DNA of 64,000 nt from Bisporella sp. PMI_857 (taxonomy: Eukaryota; Ascomycota; Leotiomycetes; Helotiales; Helotiaceae): assembly GCA_021307315.1 (NCBI GenBank), contig JAJSPD010000098.1, positions 1 to 64,000 on the forward strand, given 5' to 3'. The notes beneath the pieces were generated by a model that was not told where the DNA came from, did no database searches, and worked only from the letters and a program-made list of their open reading frames with translations. The translations under genes and the position numbers were made by a program. Below are positions 23,742 to 35,160 of this stretch, one piece after another. Position 1 is the first letter of the stretch. Every line of letters begins with the position of its first letter.

Positions 23742-24750
23742 ATAGAATTAGATCATTCACTAGAGCTAAATAATACGATTTAACGTCTATCCCTGCGTGC
23801 CGAGACGCACCCTGTAACGAGACAAAACGTAGGTACTTCGAGTTCAAGCGACTTAAAATCTGTGAACGAATAAAAACTTCTATTTATTTTTATTTCAGTC
23901 GTATTATATACCTCTCCCGAACACTCCTGACCGATTAATTCCGAGAATTCTCACCGCGTCGTCGCCGCCCACCTGAATTATAGAAAGCCTCTTATTATAG
24001 TGTGGTAGGACTCCTCGACCCGACACCACCATTAAGCTCTTTTCCTTTTTTAAACTCATGGAACAATTAGATATGGATTTCCGAGTTCTATCGCCATGCT
24101 AAAAAGTCAATGCCAGTGTTGTGGCGGCCAGAGCACGTTATGTCACACGACGTCGCCACAAAGGATGATACCTCCTCCAATCAAGCGATCAAGGATCCTG
24201 ATCAGCAACGGTGTGGTTATAGTAATCTCGGTAAAATTGTAATAAAATCTGTGGCTGCTAAACGTGTGGCTGCGACGTTTGTGGCTAGACAAGATATTGC
24301 CGGAAAATCCCGCTTCCCGACATCTTCCGAGCAGAGCAAAAAGTGGCCCGTGCGAAAGCAGTCCTTCTTTCAGCGACCTTGGATGCCTTCATAACCGTCC
24401 CGTCCCCTTAATCCCCACCTACAGCATCTTACTGCGCTTTAACTCTGTAGAAACCGGCATCTTAACAACAACGGACAATTTGCCCTAGAATCCAGTCTGT
24501 AGTGGATAAGGTTTCCAATAAAATGAAGCGTCCTTCGCGTTCTGTCTGCCTTCGCCATGCAAGTGGCTGGCTAGGTTACGCTACGATACAGCCTCGTCGG
24601 CGGCGCCTACAACCATGACTGCATATCCTTCTCACGCTCAGTTCTTCAACGTCCCGACCTTCAAACCGCAGTGCTTGCACCTATTTGCCGAATTAGTGAT
24701 ACAAGTCGCGCTTGCTATAAGATCGCTCGCGAACCTCCAGCATATCTCTT

Positions 24751-27700
24751 ATGCGCCTCTTGCAACGCAAACCCAACGGCGAGATCGTCTTTCGCGAACC
24801 TACCAGCGGCGAAGTCCCTGCCTACGCAATACTTTCTCATACCTGGGAAGAAGAGGAGGTCGTCTATCAAGACTTGAAGAAAGGCAAGGACAAGAGCAAG
24901 ACTGTGAACAAGGCTGGGTGGAGGAAGATACAGTTCTGCGCGAAGCAGGCCGCAGTAGACGGACTGGAATACTTTTGGGTCGACACCTGCTGCATCGATA
25001 AGAAGAATGCGGTCGAGCTTGGCGCGGCGATCAACTCCATGTTTCGGTGGTATCAGGACGCTGCGCGCTGCTACGTTTACCTTTCGGATGTCTCCAAGCC
25101 CGACACTGGGGTGGATGACCAGAGGGCATGGGGGGAAGCCTTCAGGAAGAGTCGTTGGTTCACTCGAGGCTGGACGCTTCAGGAGCTCATTGCACCAAGG
25201 CTGATTGACTTCTTTAGCTCGGAGGGTGGGCGACTTGGGAGCAAGTTGTCGCTTGAGTCTATAATATGCGAAATTACCGGCATCGCAAACAAAGCTCTCC
25301 GAGGTGATGCATTATCGAATTTTAGCATCAGAGAGCGGAGATCCTGGGCAGAGCACCGTAATACTACTATTGAAGAAGATGAAGCTTACTGCTTAATCGG
25401 GATCTTCGATGTGTCTATGGTCCCGAATTACGGCGAGAGAAGGGACCAGGCATTCAGGCGGTTGGAGGATAAGATTCACAGGATGTACAAGGGTCAGTTG
25501 TTTACATAAATGTGCTAACTAAAGCAACGAAACTGACTAGCACAGGGGTCGATTTCGAACAATTTGCCGTCGGGCTCAACCTCGCGTCATTTCCTGAAGC
25601 TACACAGTTTGTTGCTAGAGAGAAGGAGCTGTCGAAAATGCACGAGCTGCTTCAAGATCATAGTAGTCGATCCTGTGTCATTCTGCATGGTCTTGGGGGT
25701 ATGGGAAAGACTCAGCTAGCGATCACATATGCCAGACGACACAAGGAGAAATATACGGCGATCTTCTGGCTGAACGCGAATGACGAAGACTCACTCAAGC
25801 TGAGCTTTCGGGACGTCGCTCAGCAAGTGCTGAGACATCATCTTTCCAACAGTGTGCTATCCAGCGTAGACCAAGATAAAGACCTCGATCAAGTTGTCAG
25901 TGTAGTCAAAGTCTGGCTCGACTCCCCGCAGAACGCAAAGTGGCTAATGATCTACGATAACTTCGACAATCCTAAGACGCCTGGCAATACCGACGACTCG
26001 GCAGTCGACATACGTCAATTCCTCCCTCGGTCTGATCATGGCTCGGTTATCATCACGACACGGTCGTCGCAAGTCAGGCAGGGTATACGAATTCATGTTC
26101 AGAAACTGCCAGATATTAGGGAAGGTCTTCAGATTGTGTCTAACATGTCAGGACGTAAAGGCATTGAAAAGGGTATGTCGGTATAATTGATAGTAGGAGC
26201 AAAGACAATACTAATAAGGCAGATCCTGATGCTATAGCACTTGTCAAGGAACTCGACGGCCTACCACTTGCTCTATCTACGGCAGGGGTATATCTCGAGC
26301 ACGTAACGACGAGCTTCTCGGATTATCTTCAGCTCTATAAAACATCATGGTTGAAGCTTCAGACGACAAGTCCCCTGTTGGATTCCTATGAAGATCGTAC
26401 ACTACACACGACATGGCAGATCACTTTCGATCGGATCCAACAACAGAATACAGCATCAGCAAAACTACTCAAGCTATGGGCATATTTTGATCGACAGGAC
26501 CTGTGGTTTGACCTCCTTCGGCATGCAAACTTTGTAGACGATGAATGGATACAGAAGCTTACGAAGGACGAACTGAACTTTAATGAGGCTATCACTCTAC
26601 TATGTACTTTCGGACTGGTTGATCCAGACAGGTCTCCTCAGCAGCAGGTCGGGGCTAGAGGGTATAGTGTGCATAGTTGTGTCCACTCATGGATAGTTTT
26701 TGTGCTTAACAAGGAGTGGGACAAGAGCCATGCACGTCTGGCCTTAACCTGTGTGGCCTCGGAGGTTCCTGATACAAATGAGAAGAACTGGTGGCTCTTA
26801 CAACGGCGACTTCTTCAACATGCGACACGACAAAACGCTTTTATAGCAGATGATAAGTTAGATATAGACGGACTGGATTGGGTTTTTCACAATCTGGGTG
26901 ACCTTTATTTTGACCAAGGCAAGCTGGCAGAGGCCGAGGCAATGTACTTTCGAGCGCTAGAAGGCAAGGAGAAGGCACTTGGACCGGACCACACGTCGAC
27001 ACTCTCAACGGTCAACAACCTAGGCATCCTCTATTCTGACCAAGGCAAGCTGGCAGAGGCCGAGGCAATGTACTTTCGAGCGCTAGAAGGCAAAGAGAAG
27101 GCACTTGGACCGGATCACACGTCGACACTCTCAACGGTCAACAACCTAGGCACCCTCTATTCTGACCAAGGCAAGGTGGCAGAGGCCGAGGCAATGTACT
27201 TTCGAGCGCTAAAAGGCAAGGAGAAGGCACTTGGACTGGACCACACGTCGACACTCGATACGGTCAACAACTTAGGCAACCTTTACAAAAACCAAGGCAA
27301 GCTGGCAGAAGCCGAGGCAATGTACCTTCGAGCGCTAGAAGGCTGTGAGAAGGCGCTTGGACCGGACCACACGTCGACACTCTCAACGGTCAACAACCTA
27401 GGCATCCTCTATTCTGACCAAGGCAAGCTGGCAGAGGCCGAGGCAATGTACCTTCGAGCGCTAGAAGGCAAGGAGAAGGCACTTGGACCGGACCACACGT
27501 CGACACTCGATACGGTCAACAACCTAGGCACCCTCTATTCTGACCAAGGCAAGGTGGCAGAGGCCGAGGCAATGTACCTTCGAGCGCTAGAAGGCAAGGA
27601 GAAGGCACTTGGACTGGACCACACGTCGACACTCGATACGGTTAACAACCTAGGCAACCTCTACAAAAACCAAGGCAAGCTGGCAGAAGCCGAGGCGATG

Positions 27701-29167
27701 TACCTTCGAGCGCTAGAAGGCAAGGAGAAGGCACTTGGACCGGACCACACGTCGACACTCTCAACGGTCAACAACCTAGGCACCCTCTATTCTGACCAAG
27801 GCAAGCTGGCAGAGGCCGAGGCAATGTACCTTCGAGCGCTAGAAGGCAAGGAGAAGGCACTTGGACCGGACCACACGTCGACACTCGATACGGTCAACAA
27901 CCTAGGCAACCTCTACAAAAACCAAGGCAAGCTGGCAGAAGCCGAGGCGATGTACCTTCGAGCGCTAGAAGGCAAGGAGAAGGCACTTGGACCGGACCAC
28001 ACGTCGACACTCTCAACGGTCAACAACCTAGGCATCCTCTATTCTGACCAAGGCAAGCTGGCAGAGGCCGAGGCAATGTACTTTCGAGCGCTAGAAGGCA
28101 AAGAGAAGGCACTTGGACCGGATCACACGTCGACACTCTCAACGGTCAACAACCTAGGCACCCTCTATTCTGACCAAGGCAAGGTGGCAGAGGCCGAGGC
28201 AATGTACTTTCGAGCGCTAAAAGGCAAGGAGAAGGCACTTGGACTGGACCACACGTCGACACTCGATACGGTCAACAACTTAGGCAACCTTTACAAAAAC
28301 CAAGGCAAGCTGGCAGAAGCCGAGGCAATGTACCTTCGAGCGCTAGAAGGCTGTGAGAAGGCGCTTGGACCGGACCACACGTCGACACTCTCAACGGTCA
28401 ACAACCTAGGCATCCTCTATTCTGACCAAGGCAAGGTGGCAGAGGCCGAGGCAATGTACTTTCGAGCGCTAAAAGGCTGTGAGAAAGCACTTGGACCGGA
28501 CCACACGTCGACACTCGATACGGTCAACAACCTAGGCACCCTCTATTCTGACCAAGGCAAGGTGGCAGAGGCCGAGGCAATGTACCTTCGAGCGCTAGAA
28601 GGCAAGGAGAAGGCACTTGGACCGGACCACACGTCGACACTCGATACGGTCAACAACCTAGGCACCCTCTATTCTGACCAAGGCAAGGTGGCAGAGGCCG
28701 AGGCAATGTACCTTCGAGCGCTAAAAGGCAAGGAGAAGGCACTTGGACCGGACCACACGTCGACACTCGATACGGTCAACAACCTAGGCATCCTATATTC
28801 TGACCAAGGCAAGCTGGCAGAGGCCGAGGCGATGTACGAGCGGGCGCTGCAAGGCTACGAGAAGTCGCTCGGTGTAGAGAATATCACGACTTATATCCCG
28901 GCACTAAACACTATGTTTGCCTTTGGTGACCTCTTTTCGCAAACCGACCGGAAAGATATGGCAAAGGTAATATATAATCGAGCGCTGTCTGGATACACAG
29001 CCGTCCAAGGGCCTTCCTCGAAAAGGTGTAGGCAACTTGAAGATCGGCTTGAAGCGTTGCAAATTGCGTCTGCTGGGTCGAAAGTAGGCCAAAATGAGTT
29101 TACAGAGCCCGGAGCAGCAGAGTCGAGGTCTTTGAAGCGGAAACTCCCAAGCTGGGAAGGCGGCTGA
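24751..29167 (+). CDS. NLR-1: HET - NB-ARC - TPR receptor
   Basis: Three exons 24751..25492, 25546..26172, 26223..29167 (introns 53 and 50 nt), 1437 residues. The HET domain comes first: AILSHTW at 26-32, YFWVDTCCID at 74-83, GWTLQEL at 140-146. The NB-ARC follows: P-loop GLGGMGKT 296-303, Walker B-like WLMIYDN 379-385, GSVIITTRS 412-420, and GLPLAL just into exon 3. After a helical region come 16 TPR units of exactly 42 residues (681-1352) and a short tail. Fungal HET-NLRs mediate heterokaryon incompatibility, a regulated cell death, and probably recognition of non-self; the HET domain is the death effector and the repeats the sensor. All signature motifs are intact. The start is the ATG just ahead of the conserved MRLL opening. 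The gene lies between inverted repeats at 23781 and 30025. Confidence 0.88.
26894..28909 (+). repeat. array of 16 tandem 126-bp TPR-coding units
   Basis: Sixteen in-frame 126-bp units, each starting at LGxLYxxQGK and containing AEAEAMY. Most differ at only a few positions (SDQ/KNQ, MYF/MYL, GKEK/GCEK, GPD/GLD, TLS/TLD). Units 2-4 (27020-27397) and 10-12 (28028-28405) share the same rare variants, a 1,008-bp internal duplication. The last unit is divergent, as is usual at array edges. Confidence 0.9.
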
Positions 29168-29710
29168 TTATTAGATAAGCCATAAGGGCTTCTTTCTCAC
29201 GACTCTGCCATTAACTTGCACCTATTGATGTACCGTAACTAGAGGATAGATCAGACGTCTCTGTTAAACGGCCCAGCCTATTGGCCAGATTCGGTCTAGC
29301 CGATCTTGCATCATGACCCCTATTTTCATCACTCTAGATAGTTGATTCTATTAGCTCTACAATCAAATTCATATGCCCTATTCTACAACCTATTCTATGA
29401 TAAGATCACCTATTATCTATCAGTTTGACAGTCTCCTTTAACTTCTGGTCCAGAATCGACCACCGTTGTAATGACCCCGCACAGCCATTTTTTCCTCACT
29501 AGTGCCGAACAGTAGAAGCGTACTAACGTTAAGTTGTTACCACTCACGTGATAGGCCTGAGAATCATGGCTAAGAAAAATATAGCGAGCCCAGGCGTGAA
29601 CATAGTAAATTTTATTTAGGCTAATGTACGTTACTAAGCATTGAAACATGTGGACTTTCTCATCCCACCGGCGTAACTTCCGGACTGTATTCTTTTCCTC
29701 TCTGGGTGTC
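29168..29710. other. spacer after NLR-1, degenerate subterminal sequence
   Basis: No gene. Words such as CACGTGATAGGCC near 29547 resemble the subterminal CACGTG-containing parts of the inverted-repeat family, but too weakly for alignment by eye. Confidence 0.3.
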
Positions 29711-30025
29711 TTTAAAATTTAGAGCCATATTATTTGGTGACAGGACCTTTCCTCAAGTGCTCCGAATTTTGAAAAGACTTTAATAGTCGCGATTAAACAG
29801 GGGGGGACAGTGGAAGTGGCGATCCGTGGCGTGATTAAAACAATCGATAGCATAATTAACCGCACTCTTTTTCTTGTTGCTAAGTAGTCTCCTTAGGGAG
29901 AAATAGTTAAAGAAAGTAATATATTAATAACAACTTCATAGACTTACTAAGAAAAAGTTTGTGATTCCAAAACTAAAAGTTCGTCTCGTGACAGGGTGCG
30001 TCTCGGGACGCAGGGACGGACGTTA
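29711..30025. repeat. tandem subterminal repeat, copy 1 (uninterrupted)
   Basis: This 315-bp stretch, ending in the inverted-repeat end ...GGGACGGACGTTA, recurs 327 bp further on as copy 2. Landmarks AAGTGCTCCGAATTTT, GACTTTAATAGTC, CCTTAGGGA and TATTAATAACAACTTC occur in both in the same order. In this copy the TA at 29920-29921 is uninterrupted, providing the empty site for the NLR-2 insertion. Confidence 0.8.
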
Positions 30026-30037
30026 GACACTATGTAT

Positions 30038-30248
30038 CTTCAAATTTGGGAGCTATATTTTTTGGATATAAAACCTTTCCCCAAGTGCTCCGAATTTTAA
30101 AGAGACTTTAATAGTCCGATTAAGCAGGGGGGAACGGCTGAAGTGGCGATCGGTGGCGTCATTAAAACGATCGATAGCATGACTAACCACAATCTTTTTC
30201 TTATTGCCAAGTGGTTTCCTTAGGGACAAATAGTTATATAAAGTGGTA
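30038..30248. repeat. tandem subterminal repeat, copy 2, left part
   Basis: Left two-thirds of the second copy, broken at TA 30247-30248 by the NLR-2 element. The remainder resumes at 34651 (TATTAATAACAACTTC) and ends at 34754. The two parts sum to 315 bp, the length of copy 1. Confidence 0.8.
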
Positions 30249-30925
30249 ACGTCCGTCCCTGCGTAGCGAGAAACCCACCGTGCCGAGAAAAATGAAGGGT
30301 ACTTTGACTTCAAGCAATTCTAACTTTATATAAACATCGAAATTTACTAAGCTTTCTAATAGTCATAAACTATGACTGCTTCTAAATACTCCCTAAACTA
30401 GCTACCTAGAAATTTATAACTATCATCGTCGTCACGCCTAATTTATGGTGGGGTCTTATTTTATTGTATAACAGAGGTTTTCCACCACAATACCTATGTC
30501 AACCTTTTACCGCTGTTGTAATTTAAAAACCATTTTTATCCGAGCCTGTGAGGCCTTTAGAACTACTGAAAAGTTATTGCCAGCCTTGTGGTTGTTATAA
30601 TAGGCAAATTTCAGCAATACCGCCACGTGAATTGGTACCTCTCGACAAAGCGACCAACTAGTTTTGGTTAGTACAAAACAAGCCCAGTCAAGTCCAACTT
30701 ATGTAATCTTGTGGCTGCTACGAACTGTAGCTGACGCAAAGCTGCAGATCGGGTGTCAAGTTAGATCACACACACCTGGCTAGAGGTGTGCAGAGAACGG
30801 ACTAGAATATTCCAGACAACCGTTGAACATTAATGTAGAGTATATAGACATCAAGCTTCCCAAGCCTCTATTTATCAAAGTTATAAAATATATATACATA
30901 AAATCACAAGTACGTGACAAAAGAC

Positions 30926-33766
30926 CTACCTGAGCCTAGACTTGATTTTTTGGAATAGCTTATTGCGTTTTGACAACGCTCTCTTCTGAAGATCGTTAAT
31001 AGGCTCTTTGACTCTTGTGAGAACCTTGTTGTCCATCCTTTTATTCAAAGTGCGAAGTCTGTTCTCCACACTTCGAGAACTTGGATGGTCAAGTCCAACG
31101 ACTTTCTCAAAACCAGCTAAAGCCTTCGAATACATTATCCTAGCCTTAGGTATATCAGCTTGACTTTCGAGGAGAGAACCAAGTGCCCACATAGTATTCA
31201 ACGCTGGGATGTGAGTCTGAATATTCTCATCACCCAGAGCCTTCTCGTACCCAGCCAGCGCTTGCTCGTACATCGACTCGGCCTCTGCGAGCTTGCCCTG
31301 ATCTGCATAGAGAAGCCCCAGGTTGTTGACCGTGTTGAGCGTCGATATGTGCTCTGCGCCGAGCGCCTTCTCCTTCCCAGCCAACGCCCGCTCGTACATC
31401 GACTCGGCCTCTGCGAGCTTGCCCTGACTTTTGTAGAGGTTCCCCAGGTTGTTGACCGTGTCGAGCGTCGATATGTGCTCTGCGCCGAGCGCCTTCTCCT
31501 TCCCAGCCAGCGCCCGCTCGTACATCGACTCGGCCTCTGCGAGCTTGCCCTGATCTGCGTAGAGGAGCCCCAGGTTGTTGACCGTGTCGAGCGTCGATGT
31601 GTGCTCTGCGCCGAGCGCCTTCTCCTTCCCAGCTAGCGCCCGCTCGTACATCGACTCGGCCTCTGCGAGCTTGCCCTGATCTGCGTAGAGGAGCCCCAGG
31701 TTGTAATAAGCCCAGTCCATGCCATCGTCGGCAACCAGACCCTTTACAACGATATACGAGCATCTGGCTGCATGCTGGAGAAGTCGACGTTGCATCAACC
31801 ATGGCCGACCATCTTCCTCTCCAGGAACATGTGCTCCCACGGACTTTATAGCCAGTCTAGCTAGATCAAAATTCCACTCTCGGTTTAGAGCGTGAATGGT
31901 CCAAGAGTGAACGCATCCATGAATGCTGTACCCGTTGGACTCAATCCGCTGCTCTGAAGACGTGGCTACCTCCACCAGCCCATGGTCACTCAAGATCCGC
32001 ACCGCATCGTGGAAGCTTAACTCATCCGCAGTAAGCTCTCGTATCCATTCTGGATCATTAGAGTCGCCATGCCGAAGAAGTTCGAACCAAAGATCCTGGT
32101 TATCAAAATACGCCCACAAGCGAAGCAACTTTGCCGAGAGAAAGTTTCGCTGTTCGACGTGATCGTATGAGATCTGCCATGTAGAATAAAGCGTTCGGTC
32201 TTCGTAAGAGCCCAGCTTCGGACTCGTATTCTGGAGTTTCGCCCACGACTCCTTATATAGCCGAAAGTAGTCAGCGGAACTTATCGACACTTGATTCAAA
32301 TATGCTCCAGCGGTAGCAAGTGCCAGTGGAAACCCATCCAACTCTTTGGCCAGCTTTATAGCATCCGGATCTAGTACTGATGTTAAGGCTGAAACAATGA
32401 ATTCAGAGTATCCTTACCATTTACTAGTCCCTCTCGTCTAGAGGTGTATGACAGAATCTCAAGACTCTCCTGCACGTTACTTAGCTTCCGGAGGTGGAAA
32501 GGATAGCCGATGTCGACCTGCGACGATCGCGTTGTGACAATAACTGATCCTTGATATGCTTCGGGGAGAAATAGTTCGATATCCACAGCTGCCGGATCTC
32601 TATTGCCTGCTATTTTGGGGTTGTCGTAATTATCATAAATTAATAGCCATCGTGTATGGTCAGGAAGGCTCAGCCATGCCTTGACAGCATCTACTACCCG
32701 GTCTAGATTCTCGTTGAAATCTATATTGCTTACCCAACTAGCCGAGGGATGCTGTCGTAATATCTGCTTAGCAATCTTGATAAAGCTTTGCTTCAAAGAA
32801 TCCTTGTCCTTAATGTTCAGCCAGAATATTGCCGAGTAGTTGTCTTTGTGCCGCTTTGCATATGCAATACTTAGTTGTGTCTTGCCGATTCCGCCTAGAC
32901 CGTGAAGAACAATAGTCTTGCGGGAGCCATCACTTTTCAATTTTGTATGCATTTCCGCGAGCTCTTTCTCTCTTGCTACAAAGTTCTCGAGCTGAGGAAC
33001 ATCAAAGAGGCTAAAGGTGATTGAGAAGTCCTCGCGCTTAACTTCTGCTCTAGTCTTATCTCGGAGTCGCTTTAACGCTTTATCTCTCCCTTCGCCGTAG
33101 ATGATTGGCATACTGATATCCAAAATGCCGAGTAAAGAGTATGCCTGATCCTCTTCGCGTGTTGTCTTGCGCCTCCCTGCCCATGACATTCGCTCGGCGA
33201 TGGTAAAACCAAACAAGCTATTTCCTCGAAGAGCTTTGGCAGGAATCCCTGTTATTTCGCAGACGTGATGTTCTAGAATGGACTTGTCACCTAATAGCTC
33301 CCCTTCCTTCGAGAAGAACTCAACGAATGCCGGAGCAATGAGCTCTTGAAGCGTCCAGCCTCGAGTGAACCATTTGCTTTCTCGAAATGCCGATTCCCAA
33401 GCCAGGTCGTTAATCTTGACGACAGGTCTCGACACACCCGATAAGTAAACATAGCATTTCGTTGCCTCACGGTACCAACGAAACATAGAGTTGATGGCCT
33501 CCGTGAGCTCGGCGCTGCTCGATTTGTCGATGCAACATGTGTCCACCCAAAAGTATTGTAGGCCGTCACGCCTCGCCTGTTCTCCGCAGAACCGGGTCTT
33601 CTCATAGCCAGCCTTCTTCATGCCGCTACCATCTCGCAGATCTTCAAAGGTCACCTCTCTTCTCCCCATGTGTGCGAAAGTATGGCATATTCTTGGGGGT
33701 CTTATCGGCAAAGAACGTGGTCAGGCTGAGCTCGCCGTCGTTATTGTATCGAAGCAGGCGTATCAT
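30926..33766 (-). CDS. NLR-2: HET - NB-ARC - TPR receptor with frameshifts in the HET start
   Basis: Two exons: 33766..32418 and 32370..30926 (47-nt intron, GTAAGG...ACTAG). HET: DGLQYFWVDTCCID, GWTLQELIAP. NB-ARC: FVAREKELAEMH, P-loop GLGGIGKTQ, WLLIYDN, GSVIVTTRSS, GFPLALATAGAYL. Four 42-residue TPR units (LYADQGKLAEAESMY) end the protein, followed by a basic tail. Unlike NLR-1 it has no intron between HET and NB-ARC. The conserved YAILSHTW lies in a different frame from both its flanks. A G5 run (33695-33699 on +) and a GAGAG stretch (about 33655-33665) each shift frame within 40 bp, so the N-terminal 35 residues are disconnected. Translation could restart at the Met before GRREVTFEDL, giving a truncated HET. 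Everything downstream is intact, so the lesion is recent or a sequence error. Confidence 0.8.
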
Positions 33767-33894
33767 TCTGCCAGCACCGAGACGGCGAAAAGGACGAGTT
33801 CTCGGTGAGCCTTAGTAACTGAGTCGCATATGGTTGAAGTGTTTGTTAAATTAAAGAATATGTTGGATCGAGGATGTTGGATTAAAGCACTCAT

Positions 33895-34055
33895 GTCGAC
33901 TCAGCTGAACGCAGCCTCGTGGGAAGGTGGCATCGTTGTGCATTGCCGCAAGCGCGCAAGGCCAGTCACTGTAGGAGCTCATGGCTGGCTGTCTACGCCA
34001 CTTAATCCTCATGCGCCATTGCACCATAACCTGTTGTCGCCAAGAGATGTACAAT
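33895..34055 (-). promoter_or_regulatory. upstream block shared with NLR-3
   Basis: On the minus strand this block reads GGCGACAACAGGTTATGG, then GCGCATGAGGATTAAGTGGC, GTAGACAGCC and finally GGCTGCGTTCAGCTGAGTCG. The same series in the same order lies at 44308-44475 upstream of NLR-3. It ends about 130 bp before this gene's start codon and about 110 bp before that of NLR-3. Position and conservation suggest promoter or 5' leader; it could also be a fixed internal part of the transposable element. Confidence 0.6.
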
Positions 34056-34648
34056 GTTCTGATCATTTGGAGAAACAAAAGTGGATGACACAAGGATGGA
34101 GCCCAAATCTGCTTTGATAAATCACCCAGCAGGATTCTACTGCACGTGACCATATTACTAGATCGTATCAGCCACAGCCTGTAATCTTAATAGCCACAGG
34201 CTTGGCAAATGATTATAGTTCTGCACTAACCGAACCTAGTTAGTCACTTAGATGGGAGGTACCAGTCCACGTGGCGACATTGCACAAATTTGTATATCAC
34301 AACAATAATAAGGCTGGCGATGCCCTTTTCGTAGTCCTGAAAGACTCCCAGGCTCGGTTAAAGATGGTTTACAAATTGCGACAACGTAAAAGGTTAATTA
34401 TAGCGCTGTGATGGGAGAGCCCTATTCTGCCATGAAATAATACCCTCTGCAAGCCGGGCGCGAAGACGATGATGCGAATATAATTTTCTAAGAAGCCTGG
34501 TCAGAAGTGTTCAGGAGTGGTCAAAGCATATGATAATCACAAAATTCTGGGAACTTTCGGTGTTTGCATAGAGTTTGAATTGCTAGAAGTCGAGGTACCC
34601 TAAATTTTTCTCGGCACGCGGGGTTTCTCGCTACGCAGGGACGGACGT

Positions 34649-34880
34649 TATATTAATAACAACTTCGTAGACTTACTAAGAAAAGATTTATGATTCCAAA
34701 ACTATAAATTCGTCTCGTGACAGGGTGCGTCTCGCTACGCAGGGACAGACGTTATAGCGAGAAAATATCGTGGTCTTGGTTATCATTTTTTTCGGCACAC
34801 CGGTTTTTTCGGCACGCAGGGATGGACGTTACGGTTTGTCTCGTTACAGGGTGCGTCTCGGGACGCAGGGACAGACGTTA
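34649..34880. repeat. cluster of four inverted-repeat right ends
   Basis: Within 232 bp four copies of a right terminus end at TA positions 34649-50, 34753-54, 34830-31 and 34879-80 (CAGGGACGGACGTTA, CAGGGACAGACGTTA, CAGGGATGGACGTTA, CAGGGACAGACGTTA). The first closes the NLR-2 element and the second closes tandem-repeat copy 2. The third is of the GCCGAAAAAA subtype and the fourth of the CTGTAACGAGACAAA subtype seen at 23781. This is what serial insertion into older termini would leave. Confidence 0.75.
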
Positions 34881-35040
34881 ACGTCCTCCTTTAGATGGCG
34901 AGAAACCCACCGTGTCGAGAAAAACGCTAACTTAGGTGCTTTTACTTTAGGCAACTCAAACTCTATGCATACACCGATATGTTCCCGTGTCAAAAGCCTA
35001 TACAGTATAATTACTAATTATGATTAGAGAGTACCTAGAA
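34879..35040 (+). repeat. orphan left inverted-repeat end
   Basis: Sharing its TA with the preceding right end, this reads TAACGTCCTCCTTTAGATGG then GCGAGAAACCCACCGTG and the family's subterminal words (GGTGCTTTTACTTTAGGC, CTCTATGCATACACCG). No matching right end is visible before 38 kb, so it is truncated or pairs with one of the ends beyond. Confidence 0.6.
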
Positions 35041-35160
35041 GATATAGCACACATAGGATAATCCAGAAACATTAGCAAGTACAGGAAAAATAGAGCCACC
35101 TAAACCAAAAACCAATTTATGACCGTTAATAAGGAACTAACATAGTCACGAATCCGAAAA

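Larger units (their letters stand above)
23781..30025. mobile_element. putative terminal-inverted-repeat element carrying NLR-1
   Basis: The left end reads TAACGTCTATCCCTGCGT, followed by GAGACGCACCCTGT.ACGAGAC. The right end at 30025 is its inverted counterpart (reverse complement TAACGTCCGTCCCTGCGT, then GAGACGCACCCTGTCACGAGAC). Both are flanked by TA. Inside is one complete NLR gene and no transposase. An alternative right partner is the end at 34880, whose reverse complement shares CACCCTGTAACGAGACAAA with the left end. In that case the element would span 11.1 kb and include the second NLR. The termini are well supported; the exact pairing is not. Confidence 0.5.
30247..34650. mobile_element. 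terminal-inverted-repeat element carrying NLR-2 only
   Basis: Left end TAACGTCCGTCCCTGCGT, AGCGAGAAACCCACCGTG; the right end is its inverted copy (reverse complement TAACGTCCGTCCCTGCGT, AGCGAGAAACCCCGCGTG). Similarity continues inward, with interruptions, for about 430 bp (GGGTAC, CGACTTC, CAATTC; later CAACCTTTTA, CGCCACGTG, TTGGTACCTC and GGTTAG on both arms). Target duplication is TA (30247-30248 and 34649-34650). Removing 4,402 bp restores copy 2 of the tandem repeat in perfect register with copy 1. The only gene inside is NLR-2; no transposase remains. Termini and TA duplication fit a pogo/Tc1-like mechanism, by inference. Confidence 0.85.

Noticed and set aside
26894..28909. Regular direct repeats that could look like a CRISPR array
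   Set aside because: Units are contiguous, coding and 126 bp long, with no unique spacers; this is a eukaryotic TPR array.
31160..31802. Open frames opposite and out of frame to the NLR-2 TPR units
   Set aside because: Same explanation: repetition of a TPR-coding unit keeps other frames open.
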